From NCBI GenBank assembly GCA_028023455.1, contig JAQFVV010006335.1:750741-814740 (forward strand): DNA of 64,000 nucleotides, read 5' to 3'. The notes below the pieces were generated by a model. That model worked only from the letters and a program-made list of their open reading frames with translations. It was not told where the DNA came from and searched no databases. A program made the position numbers and the translations under genes. Below, one piece after another: positions 12,332 through 26,862 of the stretch. This DNA comes from Epiperipatus broadwayi. Its lineage: Eukaryota; Onychophora; Udeonychophora; Euonychophora; Peripatidae. How positions within the stretch are numbered: position 1 is the stretch's first letter; each line of letters begins with the position of its first letter.

Positions 12332-13085
12332 TTAACCCTTTTCCCGCGTCCGACGAGGCTCCTCGTCAACATCTGAAATCACTCTAACTCAGTTCGTTTT
12401 CATACGAAAAAATTCGTTAAATACGTATTGAATTCGTTTTTAAAAGTTCTGTACGATGGTGACATCTTCCGATTTATTTTAGAAGTAAAAAATAGAAAAA
12501 AAACGCATTTAAACCTAAACAAAGAAGGAACATTATTTGTGATTGGTTCTTAGCATGCTCTCAGCCGAAAAAGACATTCTGATTGGCTGGAAAGAACAAA
12601 GAAACTGCCTGATCAAAGAAAATAAAGAAAAACGCTGAGATTTTCATTTCGAATATGATTTAAATTATTATTAAATAATATTTATGGAAATTAAACATAA
12701 TTTTCAGAGAGAATAATAAAAAACAAAATTATTTTCGAAAAATATTGAAGATTTTAGTACAAATATTGAAGTTGTAATAAAAAGAAATATTTACTTTTCT
12801 ATAACGTAAAAGTCGATCTTTTTGTTTACATTATAACTTTTATGTTGCCGATATTGAATATCTTAGAATAAATAAATAGCAATTTATTTTTGAAAGAACT
12901 TTCGTTGTCTTCACAACCTTAAAAATTAATTATATACTTTTTATAAACGTATCTGAGTTGAATTTAATATTATAGGCGAATATGTTTTAACAATAGGCTT
13001 TGTCTTCAGTTTGTGAGTTGGCCAATTAAAAGATTTGATTTTTATCTGATACAACCAATGATAAAATTAGCGGTTTAAGGGTTAA
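12332..13085 (+). mobile_element. piggyBac-like non-autonomous element, copy 1
   Basis: A 746-bp element (12336-13081) is flanked by TTAA at 12332-12335 and 13082-13085. Termini are CCCTTTTCCCGC and, reverse complemented, CCCTTAAACCGC. A subterminal hairpin GACGAGG-CT-CCTCGTC lies at 12352-12367. TTAA targets, ends starting CCC and GACGAG...CTCGTC hairpins are hallmarks of piggyBac elements. No transposase frame is present, so it would need one in trans. Copy 2 lies inverted at 26.1 kb. Confidence 0.85.
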
Positions 13086-14944
13086 TAGAGAAAATATTTA
13101 AATAAATCACAAAGTTACTATTATGAAAAATAACATGACAATATTATATTTAGCATTTTCATATTAAGTAAATACATTTTCAATTTAAAAATATCGTAAT
13201 ATTCAACATAAAAAGAGTTGGCCACACTCTATCATATATATTCCAGTCAATTTATAATGAAATATCAAAAAGATATAATGAGAAATCCTGAGATTATTGA
13301 GGGAACAGGCCAGTTAGATCAGAAGAAATCAGTTACTCCTCAGAACAACTATGATTAACTACCAACCAGAATTATCAACAAGTAAAAATAATTATAAATA
13401 CTAATTAATATTCAAAATACCATTAACCATTATGAATGACCAAAATAAAACTACATCATCACAAAAAAATCCAAATAATATCAACAGTCCATCATGTGAC
13501 TGGATTGGAAATGGGTCTTCTGGAGACCAGGATAACTGTTGAGCCATTGCCAGCTTGGGTAATTATTTAAATATATTAAATTGGATACACCACTTATATC
13601 AAAATATATAAAAATAAGAAATAAGAAAAAACAATAATGTTGGGACATTAAAACATGCTGATCATCATCTGGCCACTTGTACTGGCCAACTATAAACCCA
13701 ACTTTTAATAAGGCTAAAATAAAATATAGTGCATGGCTGTAAAGTGTATTATGTATTCTCTTTTGCCCCAACCACAATAATGATTAATCATCTCTAGATG
13801 CATCAAATCACTAATATACAACCCCATTCATATATCAGGCCATTATGCATGAATCCATTTCAGGGGAACACAAGCTCTTATGTGACCAAGAAATGATGGA
13901 AACAGATATTCTAAAAATCTTCAGAATCAAAGCAATTATTGTCATAATTGAACAAAAGTTTATTAACAATAAAAATTAAAAAAATAATATTAAGGTCTAG
14001 AATAAGGCTATGCATATCAATTAAGACTTCTGATTTTGATTAACATACAATAATAAAAATATCATATTGTGATTTTCATGATTAATATACAAAATTCAAG
14101 TTATTTCATTATGATGTACATGTATGTTCCATATTAAAACCCAGTCCACAAACAGACATGTGGCTTAATATAAAAGGAACAAGTTTGAATTTGTAAAAAT
14201 AATAAATTTTTTAAAAATATATTTTATAATTGATTCCATTTGAAAAACTATACACAAAATTTACACATACATGTCTATCTATGAACATATAGAAGATATT
14301 TATTAATATTATTAATTAGACTTTTTTTTCAGTCAATAAAAATATTTTTTTCCTTTTTTTAAAAAAAAAAAAAATAAAGTCAATCTTTAATCAGGTAACT
14401 CAAAAGTTTTTTTTTATGACAGGTTACTCTCAATTAATTAGTTATATTTTTCAATTAATTTAAAAAAAATTTTTGATGTCCTATTTTGCTTTATTCAAAA
14501 TAAATTAATTCAATTATTATTTTTAGATTTTAATTAAATTCAAGTAAAATTATTTATTTGTTCTGTTAAAATATATAGATTTTAGATGTCATTTTTACAA
14601 AAGAAATTATTTAAAATTTTATTGTTATATATAATGCTACTCATAATTGTATATGTTTGTTGGTATTCATGAAGCAGGTATAGTCCAGTATTGTTATAAA
14701 CAGGAAGGTATAATCAGCTATGTTGGTATTCTCCCTTATGTACAGGACATGATGAGCTTCAGGCCAGCAAATTACTGGCATAGGTTAATTGATCCATTTT
14801 AAGTTGACCCAGACTACGAGGGAATCAAAACTTATATGTAGAACTAGTAGACTGATCACTGCTGGATCTATTGGCTTGACTTCATCTCCATGGGAGCTAT
14901 GTTTATTTTCATAACTCTCCCAACCCAATTTTTTTAATCAACTC
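13086..14944. other. AT-rich spacer, no gene seen
   Basis: Some segments (13490-13790, 14640-14900) are less AT-rich and may be old repeats. A phrase near 13620-13690 (GGGACATTAAAACATGCTG) resembles one near 9850-9890. I cannot assign a family. Confidence 0.5.
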
Positions 14945-15300
14945 TCTTAGTCAACTGCTTCACAAAAATATTAAGACAAGAACTGTCTTCAAAAATTACT
15001 ATCCAAATTTTGCATCTAGAATATTTGTCCACTGCTTCTCAAAATATTTTAAAGCCAAAATTGCAGCTCATTATGAGCCAGATGCTTCTCTAAATATTAA
15101 AACTAGACATTGCAAACAACTAATTTGGCCAACTACTTATCAAAATATTAAAGCTAGACTTCTGGTCAGCTTTTACAAAAATTGCTAGCCAAAGATTGCA
15201 GCTGTCCTATTTGATTACTTCTCAAAATATTAAAACAAGACTTTTCTGGAAAGCTTTACAAAAACTCCAAACAAAACTGAATTGCTATTTTTATCAGCAT
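14945..15300 (+). repeat. Decayed minisatellite, core CTTCTCAAAATATTAAAAC
   Basis: The core recurs five times with substitutions at about 14959, 15036, 15085, 15137 and 15220. Irregular spacing of 49-83 bases points to an old array. No coding potential. Confidence 0.65.
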
Positions 15301-15724
15301 TTTTATAGAATCATATGGAGGTTATAAAATTACATTGCAAACTGTTTTAATTTGGCTAATCCTTTTTACTCTTTTGGTGATAAAACATGATAACTGCTTT
15401 AATCTGTCTTAATTTAAAACATTTTTATCCTTCCAAAAGCACTTTTAATCAAAAGTTACATTTTGGAAATTTTATCAGTTTAACTAATTAAAAAGGTTTC
15501 AAAATAGATAATAGATATTGTATACAAGCATTAAAAATTGCAAAGATAGATATTTTTACAATTATCAATACACATTCTTGTCTTTAAATTTCAAAATCAG
15601 AATATATTAATTTATTGATCAGATGTTTTTTAAATGTTTAATTTATAATTAAATTATGTTTTAAATTCAGAGTTATTTAACCAATATTTTGTGAGGTATT
15701 ATACTACATTTTTCATCAGGTGTT

Positions 15725-15835
15725 GCTGGCCTGACCAGTGACAGTACTAGCATCTGATTCAAACTGGGATTCCTAGATTATTGAGTATTGAATTTTAAGG
15801 TAATGTTCTAACCAATTTGAGCCCTCTTACATGTT
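15725..15835 (-). mobile_element. tRNA-derived SINE fragment
   Basis: The minus strand reads GGGCTCAAATTGGTTAGAAC (box A-like), an AT-rich anticodon region, then CCCAGTTTGAATCAG (box B-like), then CTGGTCAGGCCAGCAACACC and TGATGAAA. The order and spacing match a tRNA head followed by a SINE body. No target duplication was found. It is a different family from the SINE at 8.6 kb. Confidence 0.55.
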
Positions 15836-16293
15836 TTGTTTGATAACTCTCATCAGAGGTGCCACCACAGTGGAGCAATAACTCACAACCATCTGTTTTT
15901 ATTTAGTTTCACAATGTATTTTTATTATTTTTGTGTACAAATTCATTATTTACTTTTGTCAGATCTTTTGGTGTTCACATTTTTGATAAGATTTTAATGT
16001 TTATTTGAGAGGATTGCAAAGTTAAAAATGTATGGGTGGATGCTAAGTACTGTGAAAGTTTTGCATGTTTATTTTTGTGGTATTGGCTTCTTTTGCCATA
16101 TTGGATTATTTATTTTGTTTACTTGATCATATTAATGCATTTATTTTAATTTAGTCATTTTAAAATGCCTATTTTGTTGTTTTTAATTTCAAATAGCTTA
16201 TAGTTTATTAAAATGTAGTATTTGCTTAGGAATTTCGTTTACTCATAATTTACTTTTTTGTTTTAATTTTGATCCACTATTGTAAAAATATCA

Positions 16294-16334
16294 ATTATAT
16301 ATATATATATATAATATATATATATATATTTATT

Positions 16335-16371
<37 letters not shown>
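16294..16371. repeat. (TA)n microsatellite
   Basis: Interrupted TA array directly upstream of the foldback element at 16426. Confidence 0.9.
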
Positions 16372-16374
<3 letters not shown>

Positions 16375-16425
16375 AATAAAATGTCTATTAATTAAAAACA
16401 AAATTGTAATTATAATTGAAATAAT

Positions 16426-16986
16426 AAATTTAATGGTTTACAAACAATTACAAACAATCCTTAAATCCACAGAAGTACTTTTGGTTAATTTCTTAAACCT
16501 GCCTCAACTGCCATTAAATTCAAAAACAAAAGTGGAGCAAACGTCATCAATTCAAATTCCACGAATCTCGTATTATAATGTTGGCAGCTTGTCGATTTAT
16601 TAAATGCATTTTATTCCTGTTTATAAAAATTGCCTCTTTAATTTTTCTTTTACTATGGTTTCTCCTTCAGTTTTCTTTAATCATGAAAAAACATGTAAAT
16701 ATAAATTTAAATTTGATTTTGAAAATGTGAAAATTCTTCATGAAGAGAGAAACCATAGTAAAAGAAAAATTAAAGAGGCAATTTTTATAAACAGGAACAA
16801 AACACATTTAATAAATTGACAAGCTGGTAACATTAAAATATGAGATTTGTGGAATTTGAATTGATGACGTTTGCTCCCGCTTTTGTTTTTGAATTTAGTT
16901 GCAGTTGAGGCAGGTTTAAGAAATTAACCGAAAGTACTTCTGCGGATGTAAGGATTGTTTGTAAATGTTTGTAAACCATTAAATTT
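16426..16986. mobile_element. Foldback element with ~245-bp inverted arms
   Basis: Left arm 16426-16670 and right arm 16740-16986 are inverted copies around a ~70-bp loop. The outermost 16 bases (AAATTTAATGGTTTAC) pair perfectly with the other end, and interior pieces such as TGCCTCTTTAATTTTTCTTT and ACTATGGTTTCTC also pair. The arms differ at scattered sites, so they have aged since insertion. The open frame at 16604-16819 is only a read through the arms. A transcript would form a long hairpin. Confidence 0.85.
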
Positions 16987-19041
<2,055 letters not shown>

Positions 19042-19810
19042 AAATTATTTAAAGCTGAGCACTTTCAATATTGAGTAGTCTCAAAATCATAGGAATATGT
19101 GACTAAAGGATGTTGAGATCTAAATTTAAAGTTACTTTTGAATATTAAATAATAGATTATTGTAAAATTGAATTTTTAGGAATAGATTTACATAATAATT
19201 ATGAAAGTAGTCACAACAAGTTTCATTTCTTAAAATGAGGGGTTCTTATGTTATTTTTATTGATGATGTGATTATTTTTAGTTATTGACCACATCTCCTT
19301 CACCATTCCTTTCAGTCATCTTTCTCAGAGGAAACAATCTCAGCTATAGATCAATCAAAATTATGGCCTGATTGCAACTCGTGATTCAAGAAAATGGAAG
19401 AATATTCATTGTGTTTCTTGGTCCAGTTGTATAGATATTTATTGCTGGGATAGTCTTATAAATATATTAGCTCAGGTTTCACCATAGTAAGACTTCACAA
19501 AAATAGGTTCATTTGCTCTGAGAGGAATGACAGAAACAGAAAGATGAAGGAGGCATTGTCAATAGCTAAAGATGATCACACCATCAATAAAAAGAATTCT
19601 AGCATATCTCTTTCTAAAAATTGATACTTCTAGCATCCACTCTTATCATTAGTATGTAAAATCTACGTTCAAAAATTTATTTTATGATAATCTATTATTT
19701 TATATTTAAAAGTAACTTTAAATCTAGATCTCAACTTCCTTTAGTCACATAATGCTATGATTATCATATTATTCAGTACTGTTCAGCACTCAGATTTGAA
19801 TAATTTTTTT
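19042..19810. mobile_element. Foldback element with ~300-bp inverted arms
   Basis: The reverse complement of about 19500-19810 aligns along 19042-19336, for example GTGACTAAAGGATGTTGAGA against GTGACTAAAGGAAGTTGAGA and TTTATTGATGATGTGAT against TTTATTGATGGTGTGAT. The loop is ~160 bp. The arms are clearly diverged, so this is an old palindromic insertion. No terminal target duplication could be fixed by eye. Confidence 0.8.
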
Positions 19811-20007
19811 TATTGCGAATTCAAATATGTTTTATTATTTAAAAAGTTTTATCATTTTTAAACCATTACATTTATTTTAGAAAAACAGAGTAAAAAAAAA
19901 AAAACTAACTTTCACATAATATATTATTTTAACTAATATTGATATTTCTAAAACAATTGATGAATTTTCTGCAAAAAACATCAAAGAAAAAATTTCATTA
20001 ACGTTTT

Positions 20008-20114
20008 TTGTTCAAATTTATATATATATATATATTTCTTAAAATATGATTTTATTGCATTTGTTCAAATTTATATATATATATATATTTCTTAAAATAT
20101 GATTTTATTGCATT
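20008..20114 (+). repeat. Tandem duplication, 2 x ~53 bp
   Basis: The phrase starting GTTCAAATTTATATATATAT and ending GATTTTATTGCATTT occurs twice in direct succession. Confidence 0.9.
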
Positions 20115-20301
20115 TTTTATAATTCTATTTTTATACCTGATTTTATTTGAAAAACAAAAATAATTAAAATTGTTTTACAATAAAAATATTTAATTACACA
20201 CATATAAGCACCTTATTAACCAATATTGTTAGATTACTGGAGAAAGATCTTTAAGTTTACTTCAATTTTTTACTTATATTGGTTTCTTATCCATATAGAC
20301 T

Positions 20302-23080
20302 TTATGATTTTATCCATTCAAGAAGCCTTTCTCTAAGTCTCTTATGATTACTTGTCATCCAGTTTAATATGTCAAGTGCTTGAGGATTATATTCTCTTTT
20401 AGCAATATGTCTAGCTCAGTTATGTTTTAGCCTTTTAATATGTCCAATTATGTCAATGATATATGTTGGTTTTGTTTCTCTCAAGTTACTTTTTGTTGTA
20501 CTTTGTTGTCTGAAGTCTATATATTGCTTTTTGTTTATGTATCCAAAGCCCAGATTTATATGTAAAGTTTGAAAGACATATTTATTAAAAACATTTCTTT
20601 AAAAAAAAAAAAAACAGGTATATTTTCTTTTAATAGTTCTCTTTCTACTAAAAACACTCCTTCCCATTTTTTATGATTAATTTCATCCATGATATTTTAT
20701 GTTTCTTTGTTATCTGATTAAGATATTTGTAGTCAACTTCTTTTAATTCATTATTAATCTTTCTTTTCTCCTTATAAAAAAAAAATACTATTTAACCAAT
20801 TGTTTGCTTTCATTTGAAAATGTGCAAGATTTTCTCAAGCTTTGAAGCATAATTTGTAAAACAATTCATAATATTCACAATCTAAGGTCTAATATTTTTT
20901 GTTATCCTAATTTTCCTAATTTTTTATTTTAACACACATTATGTTTTGCCTAGAACTGCTGTCAAAAGTTATATTGAGTTTTTTTTAGTGTTAGCACTTA
21001 TTGAATCTTAGTTACTGCACTTTGATAAATATGTTTTATTCAAATTTGATATACTGAATTTATTTACTGATTTTCAAAATTTTATAGAATTAAATATTTT
21101 TTTACCACCCATAGTTTGAAAACACAATGACAACACATCTTCATTGTTCTTTTATAACTTTGTTTTAATTTATGTTAAATTTGTTTTTAAATCCATATTA
21201 TTCTAAGTTGACTGTAGACAACATGTAATCTTAGAAAAGAACTTGTATAGAACTGATTTGTAATACGATTTTCTTTACTTTTTTTAAAATAAAAATATTA
21301 CTACTGCCTTTGTTCATTCATCTGGTCTATATTTATCCTTTGATATTTGGTATATGATTTGCTGATATTTTTTTTCATCTGCTTTCATGATATCAAAAAT
21401 AATTGAATCATTCTTTGAGAAATTTATTTACCATTTTTCATAGATTTAATTGTATGTTTCACTTTCTTAGTTAGAGTATTAGTAATTTAGATAATGTGAT
21501 AATTACAGAAACTATTTTCTTTTTAATATTATTTTTCAATAATAGTGAGATCATTTCTTTTACATTTTTAAAATGTTTATTTTTTTCTAGTTTTAATTGC
21601 CAATTCAGTTATATTTTTTGTATTGTCACTAAACTTTAAATTAAAGACGATTTGACTTTAAATTGAACATAACTCAATGTATACGTAAACAAAGGTGTAA
21701 ATTCCTTTTACTCAGGTTCTGACTGTAAAGTACTCTAAATATTGAGCAAAGGTATCAAGAATAGAATGAATCCCCCTATATGTAGTTGCTCTGATGTTTA
21801 TAATCCTATCATTGACATTGTTTAATTATTACAATCAATGTTATAAAAGCAAGATGCTGTATTCAGCCTTGTATTATTAATTATGAGTTGAATAACTGTT
21901 AAGTGTCATATTCAATCTATTTGATAAATTAATTTCACTCCAAATTACCAACAAACTTGTCAATGGTATCCTTATAAACATCAGAACAACTAAGAATAGG
22001 TGGATTCATTCTATTCTTGATTCTTTTGTTCAACATTTAGAGTTTTTTTAAGTCATAGCCTGGAGAAAAGTGATTTACTTCCTTTGTATTATCATGAAAT
22101 ATTTTTACTATAATTTTTAAAAATTACAAGTATTCAACTTTTATAAGTGAAGAATTAAAACCAAATCCATTTTTATTTTTTATTGCATTGCCATAACTCA
22201 GGTAAAAATTTACTATTAAATTATGTATATAGTTGACTTTTAATAGTGTATGAGTCATCTTTTTATTGATATTGTATCTTCTCTGTTATCAAAGTATGTT
22301 GATATTGTAAAATGATTTGAAACTTTTACTTAAATTCACAGCGATAGTTCTAAAAGTTAAAAGAATCAACTGTTAATACGGTTTTCTTAATAACTTTTAT
22401 CTCACTAGTTTTGCATTGACTAGTATTTTGTATATTAAATTTCTAAGTATATTGCAGTGTTTGAAATATTTTGTTACCAAAAATATAATCTAATAATCTT
22501 GTGCTTCATTTGAATGCTTGCATATTTTTTCTTTAGATTTTTACCATGAAAAAGTATTCATAATATACAGATTTTCTTATTCTACCAATTCCACGTGTCC
22601 CCTTTCTTTCTTATTTCTATCTCTACATTCAAATTTATCCACAGTGATTTTATTTTTCTGTTGTTTTACAATTGCAGCATTACAATCTTTTGTGGTCATT
22701 TTAAAATATTAGATCCAAACAAAAGCAATTTAAATAAAAATTATTTATTTATTCATTAGCATAAGAATTGTTGGGTATAAATCTAGATTTTCTACATTTC
22801 ACGTTTTTTTTATTAAATTATGATAACTAATCTTGCTAATCTTTTTTATATACTATCAATCTCCACTATGTTATTCCTCTAGTTTTTATTTCTTATAAAT
22901 TTTATTTCACTTTTGCTCCCAATGCTATGAACTTTATAATAAAATGTGTTATTAATTGTCTTTTCATTTTTCGTTTAATTTCACAAAATTTGATAATGTT
23001 CTATTTAACAGGTAACTAAATAAAATATCCTTGAATAGAAATTTAAGTTTACAATTAGTGTACTTTTAGTATTCTTCATT
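20302..23080 (-). pseudogene. Ancient RTE-type LINE (endonuclease plus reverse transcriptase), decayed
   Basis: Read right to left, the minus strand follows the order of the RTE LINE at 44-47 kb. Around 23000-22800, NIIKFCEIKRKMK matches the DIIGLCEVRRKGE part of the apurinic-type endonuclease. Around 22650-22560, NKKERGHVELVE and ENLYIMNTF match NERGHRLVEFAEKEKLYIMN. Around 21400, NDSIIFDIMK matches NDGIIFDILK of the reverse transcriptase. Around 20900, NYASKLEKILHI matches NNASELQEMLQE. The C-terminal part (about 20470-20302) keeps IIDIIGHIKRLKHN, HIAKRE and LDILNWM. Stops and frameshifts are frequent throughout, so it is long dead. An inverted-repeat element (21712-22060) interrupts it between the endonuclease and reverse transcriptase parts. 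It ends with a TAA at 20302-20304. Confidence 0.75.
21712..22060. mobile_element. Small inverted-repeat element nested in the RTE relic
   Basis: Arms of roughly 130 bp pair: CAAGAATAGAATGAATCC (left) with GGATTCATTCTATTCTTG (right), and further in CTGATGTTTATAA with TTATAAACATCAG. No coding capacity. Its position inside the LINE relic makes it younger than the LINE. Confidence 0.75.
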
Positions 23081-24631
23081 TTTATTTTTTCAACTACTAG
23101 TTTTGTCAATGACCTAACAACTATGAATGATTATCATCAAACATGTTATCATGCATCTTGCTTTCAAGAAAACCCAAATTATATTTTAGTTAAATCTATC
23201 AGGCAACTGAAAAGAAGGATCATGCCATTCCTTAATCTTAGAATCAAAGATAAAAACCAGTAACGTTTCCATGCTGACTAATGCCTATTGGTTAGCAGCT
23301 TGTCTATTTATTTCCTATATAAATTATTAGATAGTAATACTAGTTGTAGTGACATTATAATTTGATCTAATTGTATGTTAAAGCCTCAAAGAAATATTAT
23401 CAGAAAATAGCAAACATCTTTCTGCAACTATGTATGATATGTGGTTTTTTCTGTTATAGTCAAATGCTGGATCTCTTTGTAGCATATATAGTCGTAAGCA
23501 AGTGTTCAGGGGATTTCCAGAAATCTCTAGATAGATTAGTCTTGTATGGAAACATTACATTTTTCCACATTTATTATTGCTGATCTGTCTCATTGTTTGG
23601 TTTATTAAATCACTTTTTATCTGCGAATAAGAATTTTAACTTTTAAATTCAACATACTTTATTATTTTTTGTCTACTTTTAATAATTGCATGTTTAATTA
23701 ATGCATATGTAGATCAGTTTTTTTCAGGTAGAATTATTTAATATAGATGCAATAATTCTTATCATATTTTTAACAAAAAATTTTCAGTAATTTTGTAGTA
23801 CCAGATAAGTGTAATCAATGCTTTCATGAATCTGAGAAAAATGAAAATCTAATTTAAATATATAATAATCAATTTAAAAAAAAAAAAAAAACTTTAAACA
23901 CTCAGCAGGGAATAATTTCAAATACTTTTCTGATTAGTTTTAAAACTAATTTAATATGTAATTACAATATACTAAACTGTAATTTATTTTTAATGTTTGA
24001 TGACTAAAGTTTATATTATCAATTTTTCTGAAATTAAATTATTTTTAAAACAATTTATTTAGGAAATGAGAAATAAATTTACATTAGTTTTCAGTAAAAT
24101 GTTGGGTGTCAATTTTTTTTAATTTTTATGTTTTAAGTTTTTTATTGTGAAAATGTTTCAGCGAAATAAACAAGTATAACATTTATTTGTGTTTAGGTAG
24201 ATTGTTTTTTTAAATAATTTTTTCTAATAAAAGAAAAATGTATTATTATCTAAGACCATCTTATCCTTATATAGACCATTCACTCCATTATTTAACCAAA
24301 ATAAAATAGACTTCTCGAATGTGCAAACGGACAAAACCTTTTAGATAGTATATATGTATGTGTGATTGACTCTGGCAATATAAAATGCATTGCAGTTATT
24401 AACCATGCTGGCTTGTTAGATTTGCAATCTGCAGTGTTTTCTATGTCAACTCTAAGTGCAAATAAAGATAAGGAAATAATGAGGTAAGTAAAAGGAAAAG
24501 AGAACAGAAAGTGATAATAATATTAATATTATATATATTAAAAATATATTTAAAATATATATAGAAAGTTATTAATGTCTGGCCTAATATAGAGGTTACT
24601 TTTTCAACAGTAATATATATATATATACACA
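23081..24631. other. AT-rich spacer, no gene seen
   Basis: Only A/T runs and unassigned sequence. The open frame at 23371-23583 has no recognisable motif. Confidence 0.5.
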
Positions 24632-25547
24632 CCTGGGTCTCGCTTTATGCAAATTATTTTAATGCTATTTTGAAGTTGTGTGATTCATGTTTCTTCTTAA
24701 TATCTTTCATATTTCACTATATTTATTAGATATCAAGAAATTTAAATTATTAATAACATATTTTGACTTGAAATCCTTTTTTTTTTCAAAAATATAACGT
24801 TATATTAGCAGCTAACGTGAATATGGCCTGAAGCTGCATTTAGAATATTAGCTTCTATGTAAATAACCTACTTATACTAATGAGTAAATAATAATAATAA
24901 ATTTATATTTACATATAAAAATATCGCAATAAATATTCAAAAATTTTAAACTTTTAAAATGTATTTTGTTAATTATAACAGAAATAAATAATTTTTTAGA
25001 TTTTTAAAATAAATAATAATGAAGATTTTATTGATTTTATAAACTGAAAATAATCTTTCTAATGATAATTTGTAATCTTTTTGTTTTGATTACGATTTCA
25101 TTTTTTTAGTATAGAAACAAAAAACTATCAACACAGCTCAAGACTGAAAGTGGCACTAGTTGTATGTCACATGATGAATCTGATTTCTCAACAGTTCACA
25201 AACGAACACATATTGTCAAATAGCCAAATAACCGCTAATGACTAAAATATGTATGAAAAAATGTAAAATTAAATACTGTAGTTAATAAAAAAAGTAAAAA
25301 AAGTTTGTCTTGTATTATTTTTTTTCAAATATTTGAAATTTTTTATTAGTTATATTTTATTTCCTTATTTTTTTAATGTGAATTTTAAAGTAATTTTTCC
25401 TTCTTGCTTTGCTTTTATGTGATTTCTGAAAATCACAACCCCTATCCCCATTTTTCAAGGTAAGTTAAGTGTATTTTTGTGCAATTTCTTTTGTGCGTGT
25501 TTTCTGAGAAACCTATCTACCGCATAAAATGAGACCTAGGTGAATCC
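24632..25547 (+). mobile_element. Tigger/pogo-like non-autonomous element, copy 2
   Basis: Left end CACCTGGGTCTCGCTTTATG; the reverse complement of the right end is CACCTAGGTCTCATTTTATG, 17 of 20 matching. The interior aligns with copy 1 at 10.6-11.4 kb in the same orientation. The terminal sequence resembles Tigger ends, and no transposase frame survives. The pair shows the family has been amplified. Confidence 0.7.
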
Positions 25548-26100
25548 GATTCAAATGGTATTTCACAGAAAAATAAAAGTAACTTTTGGTTTTATTAAAG
25601 TTTAAAAAAAAAGTTATTTAAAAGTTTGTTTATAAAGAGTACATGTAATGACACAGGTACATGATTATTTAAAATTCGGTCATTTCTATTTTTTTTTTTT
25701 TTTATAGATTTTATTTTTAAAATAGTTTTCATTTTGGTTCCTTGTTTTAGTTTTAACAAAATTATTAAAGGCAAGTAAAAATTTTAATTGCATTTTTGTT
25801 TTGATTATAATTGTTTCTAATTTATTTTAACTAAGCTGAGACTTGTTTTTAAATATTTTTGAAATAATTATGAATAAGATTAACACTTTTGAAAAACCAC
25901 AAATTAAAAAAAATGTTTTGAAAAGATAAGAGTTCTTATAGATAGACCTGGGATTACGACTGATGATTCTCCAGCTATTGTTGTTGATGCTGCTTGTTAG
26001 TCATTCTGCAACTTTTAGTACACCAATTTAGAGACTTGTTTAAATTGCTGTGCTGTTATAATTTCTTCAATGCCAAAACTATATGCAAGAAAGAACTGCT
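25548..26100. other. AT-rich spacer between two MITEs
   Basis: No gene signal. Poly-T tract at about 25690-25705. Confidence 0.5.
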
Positions 26101-26862
26101 TTAACCTTTTCAACAATTATTATTTAATTGGCCGAATGAGTTAAAAATCAAAACTTGTAATTGGCCAACTCACAACTTTAACAAAATCTATTGTTAAAAT
26201 AGATCACTTTTAATAATATAAATACATTAGTTTCATTTGTAAAAAGTATATTACTGAATTGTCAGATTATGAAACAAACGAAAGTCTTTTCAAAAATAAA
26301 ATTTGATTTATAATTTAAAAAATATTCAATTGCAGTGAAATAAAAGTAACTGCTATTCAACCAACCATTGACACAATCTTTTTTTTTCACTTTAACGTTA
26401 CGATCAATATGTAGCAATAAATAAATAATTCTTGATAATATCTTAACTATTTTTCTAAAATAATTTGATTTTTAGTATTATTTTATCAATAATAATTTGT
26501 AATTCAATTCAAATATTTTTTAAAATGTTGTAAACATTCGTTTATAATTTTCATAATAAAAATCAAAACGAACGTAACTTTTTACTTTTTGGCAGCCATT
26601 TCCCTTTCTGACAAAAGTGGGACAGCCAATAAGATTCAAGAAAAGTTGGTGAGGAGGCAGTGCTTTGGTTTTGTTTGACATATATGGTCATTTTTATTGA
26701 TTTTTTACTTGTGAAATAAATCTGAAGAGGGCACCATCTTACAGAACTTTTGATTTTCTTTCGAATGACATATTATATGTATACGTGGGATAAAAAGTAG
26801 CCGATTTAGAGTGATGTCAAATCTTCTCATTTTTAGACGAGTCATGCATTATAAGAGTTAAT
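26101..26862 (-). mobile_element. piggyBac-like non-autonomous element, copy 2
   Basis: Flanked by TTAA at 26101-26104 and 26859-26862. In reverse complement it aligns with copy 1: TTGGCCAACTCACAA, CTATTGTTAAAA and GTTCTGTAAGATGGTG (copy 1: GTTCTGTACGATGGTG) occur in the same order. The ends have drifted (CTCTTATAATGCATGACTCG and CCTTTTCAAC), and the subterminal hairpin is half lost, so this copy is older. Confidence 0.8.

Noticed and set aside
16604-16819. 71-residue frame
   Set aside because: It spans the loop and inner arms of a foldback element and reads both arms.
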